A DNA stretch of 64,000 nucleotides, from assembly GCF_001611795.1 (NCBI RefSeq), contig NZ_CP015098.1, positions 2,294,001 to 2,358,000 on the forward strand, given 5' to 3'. Source of the stretch: Streptomyces qaidamensis (GTDB taxonomy: Bacteria; Actinomycetota; Actinomycetes; Streptomycetales; Streptomycetaceae). Under the pieces are notes generated by a model, which was not told the origin of the DNA, searched no databases, and saw only the letters and a program-made list of their open reading frames with translations. Both the position numbers and the translations under genes were made by a program. This document shows positions 26,581-35,304 of the stretch, one piece after another; positions within the stretch are counted from its first letter, which is position 1; every line of letters begins with the position of its first letter.

Positions 26581-27270
26581 TCAGTCGTCGTACTCATCGT
26601 GATATCGGATGCGCTCACTTCCCGCAGGCGCCCCAAAGGCCGACGCGCGCCCCTCGGGTTCCTCCCACTCCTCCTGGCGGCCCAGCGCGGTGAGGTCCAG
26701 CAGGCTGGTGGTCGAGCCCAGGCCGTCGAGGCCGCGCCCGTACGCCGAGTAGGTGTGGAAGACCCGGTCGCGGTCCCGGAGGAAGCAGCTGAGGCCGGGC
26801 CGCTCGACGAGTTCGCCCTCACGCTCCAGAGTCACCTCGAAGTCACGGTTGAAGTCGCAGGCGTGCGACGAGTACCAGGGCAGCGTCCAGCCCATCCGCG
26901 CCTTGAACGGCAGGATCCTCGGGTAGGGCGCGCGGGACACGGCCGCGAACGACGTTTCACGGGCCTGAAGATGAGCGAGATGCCCTATTTGATCCAGGAA
27001 TGCGGAGCAGCTGCGGCAGCCCGCGTCCCACTCGGGCGCGAACATGAAGTGGTAGACGACGAGCTGGCGCCGGTCCTCGAACAGGTCGAGCAGAGTGGCC
27101 TTGCCGTCCCCGCCCTCGAAGACGTACTCCTCGCCGACCTCCACCATGGGCAGTCCGCGCCGCTCGGCGCTGAGCGCGTCCCGTGCGCGGGTGGCAGCCT
27201 TCTCCTTGAGCAGCAGTTCCGCGCGGGCCGCGCGCCACTCGCCGCGCGAGACGATCTCCGGAAGCGACAT
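26581..27270 (-). CDS. DUF899 thioredoxin-fold protein
   Basis: A 229-aa protein of the DUF899 family, predicted dithiol-disulfide oxidoreductases. The CxxC active site is in AGCRSCSAFLDQIGH (~95), preceded by VVYHFMFAPEWD, and followed by the family segments PRILPFKARMGW and CFLRDRDRVFHTYSAYGRG. It is cytoplasmic with no signal peptide. The ATG at 27270 has AGGAGGGCCC upstream. It is separated by 115 bp from the amidohydrolase gene on the same strand; shared transcription is possible but not needed. Confidence 0.9.
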   Translation of the reverse strand: MSLPEIVSRGEWRAARAELLLKEKAATRARDALSAERRGLPMVEVGEEYVFEGGDGKATLLDLFEDRRQLVVYHFMFAPEWDAGCRSCSAFLDQIGHLAHLQARETSFAAVSRAPYPRILPFKARMGWTLPWYSSHACDFNRDFEVTLEREGELVERPGLSCFLRDRDRVFHTYSAYGRGLDGLGSTTSLLDLTALGRQEEWEEPEGRASAFGAPAGSERIRYHDEYDD

Positions 27271-27384
27271 GGGCCCTCCTGTGACAACGGTCCGTCCGGG
27301 GTGGTGACCGGCGGGAGGGACGGAACTCATCGCCGTCCGGCGGAATTTCCCGGAACGGCCACAAGCCCCCCGCAGCGCGTGCCG

Positions 27385-28749
27385 TCAGGTGTCGTACCGC
27401 TGGATGCGCCGGCCGTGGCTGCGGTCGACGAGTGCGGGCAGGCGCTCCCCCAGCTCCCGTACCACCGCCGGCACGTCGATCGTCAGGAGCTCCCGGTCGC
27501 GCATCAGGATCCGTCCGTCGACGATCGTGGTGCGGACGTCCGCGGAGCGGGCGCTGTGCACGAGGGTGGCGGCCAGGTCGTGGACGGGCTGGGTGTGCGG
27601 CCCGGTGAGGTCGACCAGGACGATGTCGGCCCGCCGGCCGGGTGCGATGCTGCCGGCGCTGTCCCCGAGACCCACGGCACGGGCGCTCTGCAGCGTGGCG
27701 TGGTGCAGGGCCTGCCGGGAGGTCAGCCGGCGCGGGTCGCCCTCGGCCGACTTCTGCACCAGCGCGGTGAGGGCCATGGACTCCCACACGTCGAGGCTGT
27801 TGTTGGAGGCGGCGCCGTCGGTGGCGAGTCCCACGTCGACGCCGATGTCGCGCAGGGCGCGGACCGGTGTGGTGTCGGGCCAGGCGAACTTGAGGTAGCC
27901 GCGGGGCGCGGTGGCGACGGCGGTGCGGCCGTCCGCCTGCTCCAGGAGGGGGAGGTCGCTGTCGACGATGCCGGTGCCGTGGGCGAGGAGCAGGTCCGTG
28001 TGGAGGAGGGTGGTGCGTTCCAGGACCTCGATCGGGGTGACGCCGTGGCGGGCAAGACTGGTCTCGGTCTGGTCGCGGTTCTCGGCGGCGTGGAGGTGCA
28101 CGGGCAGGCCGTGCGCGCGGGCGAGCTGGGCGGTGGCGGCGAGGTCGGTGTCGTCCACCGTGTAGGGGGCGTGCGGCGCGAGCGCGGTGGTGATCCGGCC
28201 GTCGGCCGCTCCGCGGTGGCGCAGCGCGAACTCCAGCGACCGCTCCCGGCCTTCGGGCCCCTGCGAGGAGAAGAAGGCCTCGCCGAGCAGCGCCCGCATG
28301 CCGGATTCCGTGACCACCCGGGCCACCGCGTCCATGGCGAAGTAGTGGTCGGCGAAGCAGGTGACGCCCGCCCGGATCATCTCGGCGCAGGCGAGCCGCG
28401 CCCCCAACTCGACGTCCGTCGCCGTGAGGTTGGACTCGACGGGCCAGACGACGTCGTTGAACCACTCCTCGGTGGGGAGGTCCTCGGCGAGTCCGCGCAG
28501 CGCGACCATCGGCGCGTGCGTGTGGCAGTTGATCAAGCCGGGCAGGGCGACCTGGCCGGCGGCGTCGATCCGCTCGGCGGCGGGCAGGTCCGCGGCCTGC
28601 GCGGTGGTCGTGACGGCCTCGACGATCCCGCCCCGCACGACGACCGCGGCGTCCTCCGCGAACCCGATCCGCTCTTGATCGTCGTGCACGAGGACCGTAC
28701 ATGCGCTGATGATGAGCTCGGCGGGATCGTCCGCGGCAGAAGGCGTCAT
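27385..28749 (-). CDS. Amidohydrolase, MtaD/atrazine chlorohydrolase-type deaminase
   Basis: A 454-aa metal-dependent TIM-barrel deaminase of the cytosine deaminase-like/TRZ-ATZ group (5-methylthioadenosine/S-adenosylhomocysteine, 8-oxoguanine or guanine-type substrates). Metal and catalytic motifs are INCHTHAPM (~60), HAPYTVDD, LHAAEN with the third metal His (~210), LAHGTGI (~245) and ATDGAASNNSLD (~295). The C-terminal composite beta-sandwich ends with the GSIAPGRRADIVLVDL signature. The start at ATG 28749 lacks a good SD. It is divergent from the phosphatase-type gene by 134 bp. The exact substrate is open. Confidence 0.9.
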   Translation of the reverse strand: MTPSAADDPAELIISACTVLVHDDQERIGFAEDAAVVVRGGIVEAVTTTAQAADLPAAERIDAAGQVALPGLINCHTHAPMVALRGLAEDLPTEEWFNDVVWPVESNLTATDVELGARLACAEMIRAGVTCFADHYFAMDAVARVVTESGMRALLGEAFFSSQGPEGRERSLEFALRHRGAADGRITTALAPHAPYTVDDTDLAATAQLARAHGLPVHLHAAENRDQTETSLARHGVTPIEVLERTTLLHTDLLLAHGTGIVDSDLPLLEQADGRTAVATAPRGYLKFAWPDTTPVRALRDIGVDVGLATDGAASNNSLDVWESMALTALVQKSAEGDPRRLTSRQALHHATLQSARAVGLGDSAGSIAPGRRADIVLVDLTGPHTQPVHDLAATLVHSARSADVRTTIVDGRILMRDRELLTIDVPAVVRELGERLPALVDRSHGRRIQRYDT

Positions 28750-28883
28750 CACGCCAACGTACGACGGCGTCGTAGGGCGGCATGAGCCGAACCGCACATC
28801 CCGTCACGGCTCTGTCGCGGGGCGGGCCGGGCGCGCACCCTGGCCTCACCACCCCGTCTGTCGGCTTCTGAAAGGAGCCCGGC

Positions 28884-29837
28884 ATGCTCCTCGGCACCTG
28901 GAACCTGGAGAACCTCTACCGGCCCGGCGGCCCGTACGGCCCGCCGGACGAGGCCGGCTACGAAGCGAAGCTCGCCGCGCTCGCCGCCGTGATCACGGAG
29001 CTCGATCCGGCCCTGCTCGGCGTGCAGGAGGTCGGCGACCCCGAGGCCCTGAAGGACCTGGCCGGGATGCTCGACGACGACTGGCACGTCGCCCTGTCCG
29101 AGCATCCGGACAGCCGGGGCATACGGGTCGGGTTCCTGAGCCGTACGCCGCTGACGGTGGTGGCCGACACGCGGGCGTTCCCGGCGGAGCTGCGTCCCGT
29201 CCAGGCGGACGATGCGGGGCTGACGGCGGGGCAGGCGGGGCGGGGCGTCCTGGCCGTTGAGATCGAGGGCGGGGACGGACTGCTGCGCGTGGCCGTCTGC
29301 CATCTGAAGTCGAAGCTGCTGTCGTATCCGGACGGCCGGTTCCAGCCGCGCGACGAGGGCGAACGGGCCCGCTACGGCGCCTACGCCCTGTACCGGCGGG
29401 CCGCCGAGGCGACGGCGCTGCGCGCGCTCGCGGACGCGTTGCTGGCCGGTGACGGGCAGGAGCGGGACGTGGCGATACTGGGCGACCTGAACGACGAGGT
29501 GCAGGCGGCGACCACGCAGATCCTGCTCGGCCCACCCGGCTCGGAGATCGGCACCCCGGGCTACGACCGGCCCGACCGGGGCGACGCGACGCGGCTGTGG
29601 GACGTGGCCCCGCTCATCCCGCCCGGGCAGCGCTGGTCCCGGGTGAACTCCGGGCGGCGCGAGCTGATCGACCACGTGCTGCTGAGCCACCGTCTGGTGC
29701 ACCGGACGACGGCGGCGGGCACGGGCCTGCCGGGCGAGGGCCCGCCCGGCCTGCCGTCGGTCGGCCCCGATCCCGCGGAGCGCCGCGGCGAGCCCGGGTC
29801 GGACCACGCTCCGGTGTGGGTACGGGTCGGCGGCTGA
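28884..29837 (+). CDS. Endonuclease/exonuclease/phosphatase family hydrolase
   Basis: A 317-aa EEP-fold (DNase I-like) metal-dependent phosphoesterase. Catalytic segments are GTWNLENLY (~5), GVQEVGD with the metal-binding Glu (~48), VCHLKSK with the His, AILGDLND (~200), and the final SDHAPVWV (~308). No signal peptide is seen. Family members cleave nucleic acids, inositol phosphates or lipids; the substrate is not evident. The ATG at 28884 has AAAGGAG upstream. The gene ends before a 24-bp repeat array, convergent with the FUSC gene. Confidence 0.9.
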   Translation: MLLGTWNLENLYRPGGPYGPPDEAGYEAKLAALAAVITELDPALLGVQEVGDPEALKDLAGMLDDDWHVALSEHPDSRGIRVGFLSRTPLTVVADTRAFPAELRPVQADDAGLTAGQAGRGVLAVEIEGGDGLLRVAVCHLKSKLLSYPDGRFQPRDEGERARYGAYALYRRAAEATALRALADALLAGDGQERDVAILGDLNDEVQAATTQILLGPPGSEIGTPGYDRPDRGDATRLWDVAPLIPPGQRWSRVNSGRRELIDHVLLSHRLVHRTTAAGTGLPGEGPPGLPSVGPDPAERRGEPGSDHAPVWVRVGG

Positions 29838-29942
29838 GCGGGTTGGGTTGACAGTGCCAGTGCCGGAGGGCCTGCTGCGAGCAGGGCGCCGAGGAGCGGC
29901 AGGCCGACGGCGACACCGGGAGGGCGGGCACGACGGCGCGGG

Positions 29943-30085
29943 CGGGTAAGGGCCGGCCGCCGCGGGCGGGTAAGGGCCAACCGACGCGGACGGGTAAGGG
30001 CCAACCGACGCGGACGGGTAAGGGCCAACCGACGCGGACGGGTAAGGGCCAACCGACGCGGGCCGGGTGAGGGCCAGGCGGTGGC
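29943..30085. repeat. 24-bp tandem repeat array, six copies
   Basis: Units CGGGTAAGGGCCAACCGACG followed by CGGA start at 29943, 29967, 29991, 30015 and 30039. A decayed copy (CGGGTGAGGGCCAG) starts near 30064. The four central copies are nearly identical. The array fills the gap between the convergent phosphatase and FUSC genes and stops just before the FUSC stop codon. No spacers are present. Confidence 0.95.
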
Positions 30086-30095
30086 CGGGTGGGGG

Positions 30096-31991
30096 CTAGC
30101 CGGCGAGGGGTGTCCGGGGCGGTGGCTGTAGTCCCACCCTCTCGCCCCGGCGGGCGAGTTCGGTGAGGACGGCCGCGAGGCGTTCCTCGTGGCGAGTCCC
30201 GAGCCGGCCCGTGTCGTCGAGGTGCACGGCGCAGGCGGTCGTGGTGTCGACAAGGCGTTCGAGGAGGTCGGCCACCTCGTCCGCGCCCTCGGTGTGCCGG
30301 GCGAGAGCGGGCAGCTCGTGTGCGGAGAGGGAGATGGCCGAGCGGGCCTCGGCCAGGGTGCGGTAGGCCTCGCGGCGCAGGGTCCAGCGGGTGGCGCGGT
30401 GGCCGGAGGGGGTGCCCGAGGTCCCGATGCGGGGGGCGTCGGCCTCGTCGAGGACGTGCGTGAGGTAGGCGTGCGCGGCGTCGCTCGCCGCCCTGAGCCG
30501 GGCGCGCACTCCCCCGCCGTGCTGTCCGGGCATCGGCAGGTGCCCGACGATCAGCACGATCGCGCAGGCCAGCAGCGTCTCGCCGATCCGGCCGGCGGAG
30601 GCCTGGGGCTCGCCGCCGACCATGACGAGCGCGAGGACCAGGACGGTGGCGACGGCGGTCTGGGCGGCGAAGTGGCGGGTGGCCACGGGTATGAGCGCGC
30701 CGCTGAGGGCGACGAGCGCGATGAGCCCTTCCGGGCGGGGCAGGACCGCGGCGAGCGCCGCGAAGAGCAGCGCCCCGAGGACGGTCCCGGCGGCCCGGTT
30801 CAGCACCCGCGAGGCCAGCGGCCCCAGGTCGGGCTTGACCAGGAACACGGCGGTGGCGGGCAGCCAGTACCAGTGCTCGTGCTGCCCGTACCACTGGCTC
30901 CGGTGCAGGGCCTGGGCGACCGCCGAGCTGGCGCCGAAGCAGAGGGCGACGCGGAACCCGTACTCGCGCCCGGCACTGCCGAAGGCCGCGCGCAGCCGGT
31001 CCCCGGCGCTCCTGGGCCGCGTGTGCAGATCACCACCCCGCCCCTGGTCGAACACCTCGGCGGCGTGCAGGAGGGCGTCGTCGAGGGCGCGCAGGGCGGG
31101 TGCCGAACGGGACGGGGCGGGCAGCGGCCCGGTGTGGGTGTTGCCGCGCACGGCGGCGGCGAGCCGCCGGGGGCCTTCGGAGGCCCGCTCGGCGATGGGC
31201 TCCTCGGCCCAGGCCAGCGCGGTGGCGGCCTCGGCGAGGGGCAGGGCAGCGGCGTACTGCGCGTGCAGGCGCCGCTCGGTGGAGGACGAGGCGTACCTCC
31301 GCAGCCGGGGCCCGGCGAGGGCGTCCTGCGCGTGGTCGAGGGCGGCGGTCAGGGCGGCCCGGCGGCGGATGGCGTCCGGCCCGCCGACGGCGTCGAGCAG
31401 TTCGGCGACGGCCTCGTACACACGGACCACGGCCGCGCGCTCCCCGTCGAAGCGGAAGTCACCGGGGAGGGAGCCGGGCGTGGGCAGGACGAGCCGCAGC
31501 ACGAGCAGCCAGCCCGCCCCGGCGAGATAGGCGAGCGCCCGCTCCCAGCCCGGCTCGGGCAGGGGCATCCCGGCGCCGATCGCCGCGCCGACCAGCAGCT
31601 GCGTCCCGACTGCGGAGGCGACGGGCCCGACGGCGCTCATCCCTCCGGCGACGAGCCCGACGGCCGTGAGGACCACGGTGAGCACGACCGCCCCGGTCTC
31701 CTGCCCGGTGTAGGTCCCGATCACGAGCCCCAGGGCACCGCCCAGGGCGGGTACTCCGATCCGCTTGACCGAGACGCGCCGGCTCCCGGGCCGGTCGTTG
31801 ATCCCGGCCAGCATGGCGGCGACGGCGGCGACGACGCCGAGGGAGGTGAGACCGGTCTGCACGGCCACGAGCAGCAACGGCCCGGCCGACAGGGCCCCCC
31901 GCGTCACCGCGCTCCAGGGCACCGGCCCCCGCTGTGCGCTCAGGGCGTGCGCGAGCCAGGGCGGCAGATGCGGGGCGATGCGGCGGGACAC
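30096..31991 (-). CDS. FUSC family membrane protein (aromatic acid exporter-like)
   Basis: A 631-aa protein with two clusters of transmembrane helices (about residues 25-165 and 375-500) separated by a long soluble domain, the FUSC/YccS layout. Family members are proposed efflux proteins for aromatic carboxylic acids and other organic anions. Recognisable segments are LLVAVQTGLTSLGVVAAVAAMLAGIND and, in the second cluster, HWYWLPATAVFLVKPDLG then NRAAGTVLGALL. The C-terminal ~130 residues are cytoplasmic and helical. GTG 31991 has AGGAGC 4-5 nt upstream and is preferred over an Arg-rich upstream extension. It is divergent from the expansin-like gene. Confidence 0.88.
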   Translation of the reverse strand: MSRRIAPHLPPWLAHALSAQRGPVPWSAVTRGALSAGPLLLVAVQTGLTSLGVVAAVAAMLAGINDRPGSRRVSVKRIGVPALGGALGLVIGTYTGQETGAVVLTVVLTAVGLVAGGMSAVGPVASAVGTQLLVGAAIGAGMPLPEPGWERALAYLAGAGWLLVLRLVLPTPGSLPGDFRFDGERAAVVRVYEAVAELLDAVGGPDAIRRRAALTAALDHAQDALAGPRLRRYASSSTERRLHAQYAAALPLAEAATALAWAEEPIAERASEGPRRLAAAVRGNTHTGPLPAPSRSAPALRALDDALLHAAEVFDQGRGGDLHTRPRSAGDRLRAAFGSAGREYGFRVALCFGASSAVAQALHRSQWYGQHEHWYWLPATAVFLVKPDLGPLASRVLNRAAGTVLGALLFAALAAVLPRPEGLIALVALSGALIPVATRHFAAQTAVATVLVLALVMVGGEPQASAGRIGETLLACAIVLIVGHLPMPGQHGGGVRARLRAASDAAHAYLTHVLDEADAPRIGTSGTPSGHRATRWTLRREAYRTLAEARSAISLSAHELPALARHTEGADEVADLLERLVDTTTACAVHLDDTGRLGTRHEERLAAVLTELARRGERVGLQPPPRTPLAG

Positions 31992-32134
31992 GGGGCTCCT
32001 GTCGTCTCGACGAGGGCAGGGGAAAGCCTTCGGGCGACGGCGGCCGGGGCGGGGTGTGGCTGCCCACGGTAGGCGGGGTTCCTGGAGGATAGGTTTCCGG
32101 AACGTGTCGGACCGCTGGGAACCGGCGTTCTTTA

Positions 32135-32166
32135 TGTACGCAATCCGGAATGTACGCAATCCGGAA
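32135..32166. repeat. 16-bp perfect direct repeat in the FUSC/expansin divergent region
   Basis: TGTACGCAATCCGGAA occurs at 32135-32150 and again at 32151-32166. A TTCCGGAA palindrome also lies at 32095-32102. Repeated TCCGGAA cores in a 267-bp divergent promoter region suggest a regulator binding site, though no regulator gene is adjacent. Confidence 0.7.
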
Positions 32167-32258
32167 ACGAGCCCGGCAACCTTTCTGGCCCCGGCGACCA
32201 CTGGTGAGTCGTGAGCGCGCGTTCTCCTGAACCACGCAAGGACTCGAAGGACTCATCC

Positions 32259-33215
32259 GTGGCATCCGCATCTCATCGCCGTCCCCTCCGAAAGCGGCGC
32301 ACGGCCCTCGTCTGGACCGTCGCCGTGGCGGCCGTGGGACTCCTCGTCTCGCTCGTGATCGCCCTGCGCCCGGGCGGCGAGCCGGACACGGTACGGACGG
32401 CCGCCGGGACGGCCGCCACCCGCCCGAGCGTCTCGCCGACGACACACAAGCCCACACCGGCACCCAAGCCCTCGACACCCTCCCCGGCTCCGAAGCGCAC
32501 CCCGGCCGCCGCGGCCTCCGCGACCACCCCGCCGGCGCGGCCCTCGCCCGTCACCACCCGATCGCCCGCGCCGCGTCCGGCGTCGGGCACCGCGCCCCTG
32601 GCGGGACGGATCAAGCCCGGAACCACCTACACGGGCGTCGCCACCCACTACGACGCGAAAGACGGTGACGGCGCCTGCCTGTACGGCCCGAGCCCCGACC
32701 TCATGGTCGCGGCGATGAACCACACCGACTACGAGACGTCCCAGGCGTGCGGGGCGTACATCCTGGTCCGCGCCGCAAGCGGAGCCTCCGTCACCGTCCG
32801 GGTCACCAACGAGTGCCCGCTGCCCTGCGCCCCCGGGCAGCTCGACCTCAGCAAGGAGGCCTTCGCGAAGCTCGCCGGTCTGTCCGCGGGACGGATACCG
32901 ATCACCTGGAGCCTGCTGAGCCCCGCCACGTCCGACACGGTCTCGATCCGCTACAAGACCGGCTCCAGCCGCCACTGGTGCGGCATCCAGGCACTCGGCC
33001 ACCGCAACCCGCTGGCCCGGCTGGAGGTCAGGACCGGCGGCGGCTGGAGCCGGTTGACGCGTACCGAGTACAACTACTTCCTCTCCCCCGACGGCACCGG
33101 CTGCGGCGGCTCCCTCAGGCTCACCGACATCTACGGCGAACAGCTCACCGTCGACGGCCTCGCGATCCGCCCGGACACCGTCCAGCCGACCCGCGTGCAG
33201 TTCACCCGGCGGTGA
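32259..33215 (+). CDS. Secreted or anchored expansin-like protein
   Basis: About 318 aa. A basic start (HRRPLRKRR) and one hydrophobic helix (~13-36) form a signal anchor. A Pro/Thr/Ala-rich wall-spanning linker (~45-115) follows. The rest has bacterial expansin layout: a six-stranded double-psi beta-barrel (~118-220) with GVATHYDAKDGDGACLYGP, the conserved NECP segment and QLDLSKEAFAKLA carrying the key Asp, and a C-terminal Ig-like CBM63-type domain with aromatic-rich strands (RLTRTEYNYFL). Expansins loosen cellulose or peptidoglycan without hydrolysis. GTG 32259 has GAAGGA 7 nt upstream; a GTG at 32211 gives 16 more residues. It overlaps the convergent pseudogene by 14 nt. Confidence 0.88.
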   Translation: MASASHRRPLRKRRTALVWTVAVAAVGLLVSLVIALRPGGEPDTVRTAAGTAATRPSVSPTTHKPTPAPKPSTPSPAPKRTPAAAASATTPPARPSPVTTRSPAPRPASGTAPLAGRIKPGTTYTGVATHYDAKDGDGACLYGPSPDLMVAAMNHTDYETSQACGAYILVRAASGASVTVRVTNECPLPCAPGQLDLSKEAFAKLAGLSAGRIPITWSLLSPATSDTVSIRYKTGSSRHWCGIQALGHRNPLARLEVRTGGGWSRLTRTEYNYFLSPDGTGCGGSLRLTDIYGEQLTVDGLAIRPDTVQPTRVQFTRR

Positions 33216-33982
33216 CGGCGCGCACGGCCCGGGCGAGGAGCGTCTCCGCGTCGGTGACGGCCCGGGTGAGCGCGGCCGGACCGTCCGGGAGGTTCCGCAC
33301 GAGCGTGTCCACCTCCTGGAGTCCCGCCCGCGCCAGCAGCCCCTTGTCGTTCGTGACCCACTCCCCGCGCGCCGCCCAGCACCGCGTGTGCGCTCTGGGT
33401 CGCGGCGAGAGCGATCGCGCCCGCGACCTGGGTGACGGCGTTCTTCGGGGCGTGGCCGGCCTTGGCGTAGGCGAGGCCGGCCGCGGCCATGCCGTGCCAG
33501 TGCGCCGGGGCGGTGACGCGCAGCGCCGGCGGATAGGCGCCCGGACGCGGCAGTTCGCCCCGCAGCACCTGGTTGATCGCGAGTTCGGCGACGAGGAGGT
33601 AGGTCGGGATGCCGGCCAGGTGGAACATGAGGGGCTCGACGCGGAAGCGACCCTGTTCCGCCTCGGCCCGTTCGTGTTCGACGACGGCCAGGTCGCGGTA
33701 GTGGACGTCCACCCTCCTGCCCTCGATCGTCAGCCAGGCGCCCGAGTTGAACACGCCGCCGCCCCAGGCGCCGGTCTCGCAGACCTCGCCCTCCCAGCCG
33801 ACCGCGCGGAGATCGGCCGGGTCGAAGGCGCCGCGGTAGTAGACCGCCAGATCCCAGTCGCTGTCGGGCCGTTCGGCGCCCAGGGCCCGGGAGCCGCCGA
33901 GGGCGACGGCCTCCACGGCGGGCAGGGCGGCGAGGCGGTCGGCGGTGGTGGCGAGGAAGGTGTGGTCCGGGGCGGTGGGCAC
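33202..33982 (-). pseudogene. Nucleotidyltransferase domain protein, frameshifted near its C-terminus
   Basis: From GTG 33982 (AGGAG upstream) the frame encodes a Pol-beta-type nucleotidyltransferase with GGSRALGAERPDSDWDLAVYY (minimal nucleotidyltransferase core, two metal Asp) and later VDVHYRDLAVVEHE. After AIALAATQSAHAVL the expected sequence continues in another frame as AARGEWVTNDKGLLARAGLQ and ends at the stop at 33202. Removing one base from the CCC run at 33375-33377 restores one frame. Without correction the protein continues into unrelated Arg/Gly-rich sequence. A real mutation and a homopolymer sequencing error are both possible. Intact relatives are about 260 aa. Confidence 0.82.
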
Positions 33983-33999
33983 GGCTGGCTCCTGGGCAG

Positions 34000-34182
34000 A
34001 CGGGCGGTCCGGGATGTGTAGGGGGCTGGGCGGACGGGTCCGGGGATGCGTAGGGGGCTGGGCGGACGGGTCCGGGGATGCGTAGGGAGCTGAGCGGACG
34101 GGTCCGGGGATGCGTAGGGAGCTGAGCGGACGGGTCCGGGGATGCGTAGGGAGCTGAGCGGACGGGTCCGGGAAGCGTAGGG
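34000..34182. repeat. 32-bp tandem repeat array, about 5.5 copies
   Basis: The anchor (G)GATG(C/T)GTAGGG(G/A)GCTG recurs at 34012, 34044, 34076, 34108 and 34140, each followed by (G/A)GCGGACGGGTCCGG. A diverged copy starts at 34172. The period is exactly 32 bp, not a multiple of three. The array occupies most of the 300-bp divergent gap between the nucleotidyltransferase pseudogene and the RidA gene. Confidence 0.95.
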
Positions 34183-34285
34183 GGGCGCCCCCGTCGCCGG
34201 GAACCGAAATACGGGTGCGTACGCGTGCCGGGGCCCCCATGATCGGTGGGTTGCCCTGTCGCCGCCCGCAGATCGGAGACCGCAC

Positions 34286-34687
34286 GTGATCCGCCGCGTC
34301 ACCGTCCCAACTCTCTTCCCGCCTCCCACCTACTCCCACGCGTCCGTCGTAGAGGCCGGCACGCGGCTGGCGTTCCTCGCCGGTTCCGTACCGCTGGGCC
34401 CCGACGGCGCACTGGTCGGGCCGGGGGATCCGGTGCGGCAGGCCGAGCAGGTCATCGCCAACCTGCGGGAGCAGCTGGACGCCGTCGGGAGCGATCTGGC
34501 GCATGTCGTGGCGACCGACGTGTACGTGGTGAGCGGTGAACCGGCCGTACTGTCCGCCGTCTGGAGCGTGGTCGAGGCGTCCGGCCTCAGTGCGGGTCCG
34601 CATGCCTCGACGCTGATCGGCGTGGCGTGCCTCGGGTACACGGGACAACTGGTGGAGATCACGGCGACAGCCGTCGTTCCCGAGTAG
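34286..34687 (+). CDS. RidA/YjgF family protein (enamine/imine deaminase)
   Basis: A 133-aa homotrimeric RidA-fold protein, normal length. Family members hydrolyse reactive enamines and imines from PLP enzymes. The conserved opening PTLFPPPTYSHASVVEAGTR is followed by LAFLAGSVPLGPDG, DPVRQAEQVIANLREQL and VATDVYVV. The usual C-terminal substrate Arg/Glu region is seen as GYTGQLVEITATAV with the Glu. The otherwise common catalytic-site Arg before the last strand is not obvious, so it may be a divergent subfamily. GTG 34286 has CGGAGACC upstream. Cotranscribed with the next gene, 12 bp away. Confidence 0.88.
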   Translation: MIRRVTVPTLFPPPTYSHASVVEAGTRLAFLAGSVPLGPDGALVGPGDPVRQAEQVIANLREQLDAVGSDLAHVVATDVYVVSGEPAVLSAVWSVVEASGLSAGPHASTLIGVACLGYTGQLVEITATAVVPE

Positions 34688-34699
34688 GCGAGGACCGCC

Positions 34700-35303
34700 A
34701 TGTTGATCGAGCACCGCGGGCGGCGCCCCGTCGTCCCCGATTCCGCGTACGTCGCCCCGACGGCCGTCCTGTGCGGGGCCGTGGTCCTCGGTGAGCGCAG
34801 CCGGGTGCTGCACGGGGCCGTGCTCACCGCTGAGGACGGCGAAGTGCGGGTCGGGGCGGACGTCGTCGTGATGGAGAACGCGCTGGTGCGGGGGCGGTCC
34901 GCGCACCCCGCCGTGATCGGTGACGCGGTGCTGGTCGGTCCGCACGCCCATGTCAACGGGGCGACCCTGGAGGACGAGGTCTTCGTGGCCACGGGTGCCT
35001 GCGTCTTCCCGGGCCGTCGCGGGCGCCGGTTCGGAGCTGCGCATCCACAGCGTGCTGCACGTCAACTCCGTGCTGCCGCCCGGCACCGTCCTGGCCATCG
35101 GCTGGATCGCGGCGGGCGCGCCCCGGGCCCGGCTCTTCGCCCCCGGGGAGCACGACGAACTCTGGCAGATCCAGGAGGCGCTGGACTTCCCCGGCACGGT
35201 GTACGGCATCCCGCGGGGCACGTCGATGCGGGAGGTGATGGCCCGGCAGGTGGGGTTCTACGGGGCCCATCACGACGACGTCACCCTCGACGGCCCGGCA
35301 TGA
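34700..35303 (+). pseudogene. Gamma carbonic anhydrase-like hexapeptide-repeat protein, frameshifted
   Basis: The ATG at 34700 (GAGGA upstream) opens a left-handed beta-helix protein: RRPVVPDSAYVAPTAVLCGAVV, then VLHGAVLTAEDGEVRVG, HVNGATLEDEVFVATGACV. After FPG near 35010 the expected sequence continues in the +1 frame as AGAGSELRIHSVLHVNSVLP and runs to the TGA at 35301-35303. A one-base insertion or two-base loss at 35009-35025 explains it. The intact protein would be about 200 aa, related to gamma carbonic anhydrase/YrdA-type enzymes. It is probably cotranscribed with ridA and is convergent with the racemase gene, 1 bp away. Confidence 0.85.
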
Positions 35304-35304
35304 G

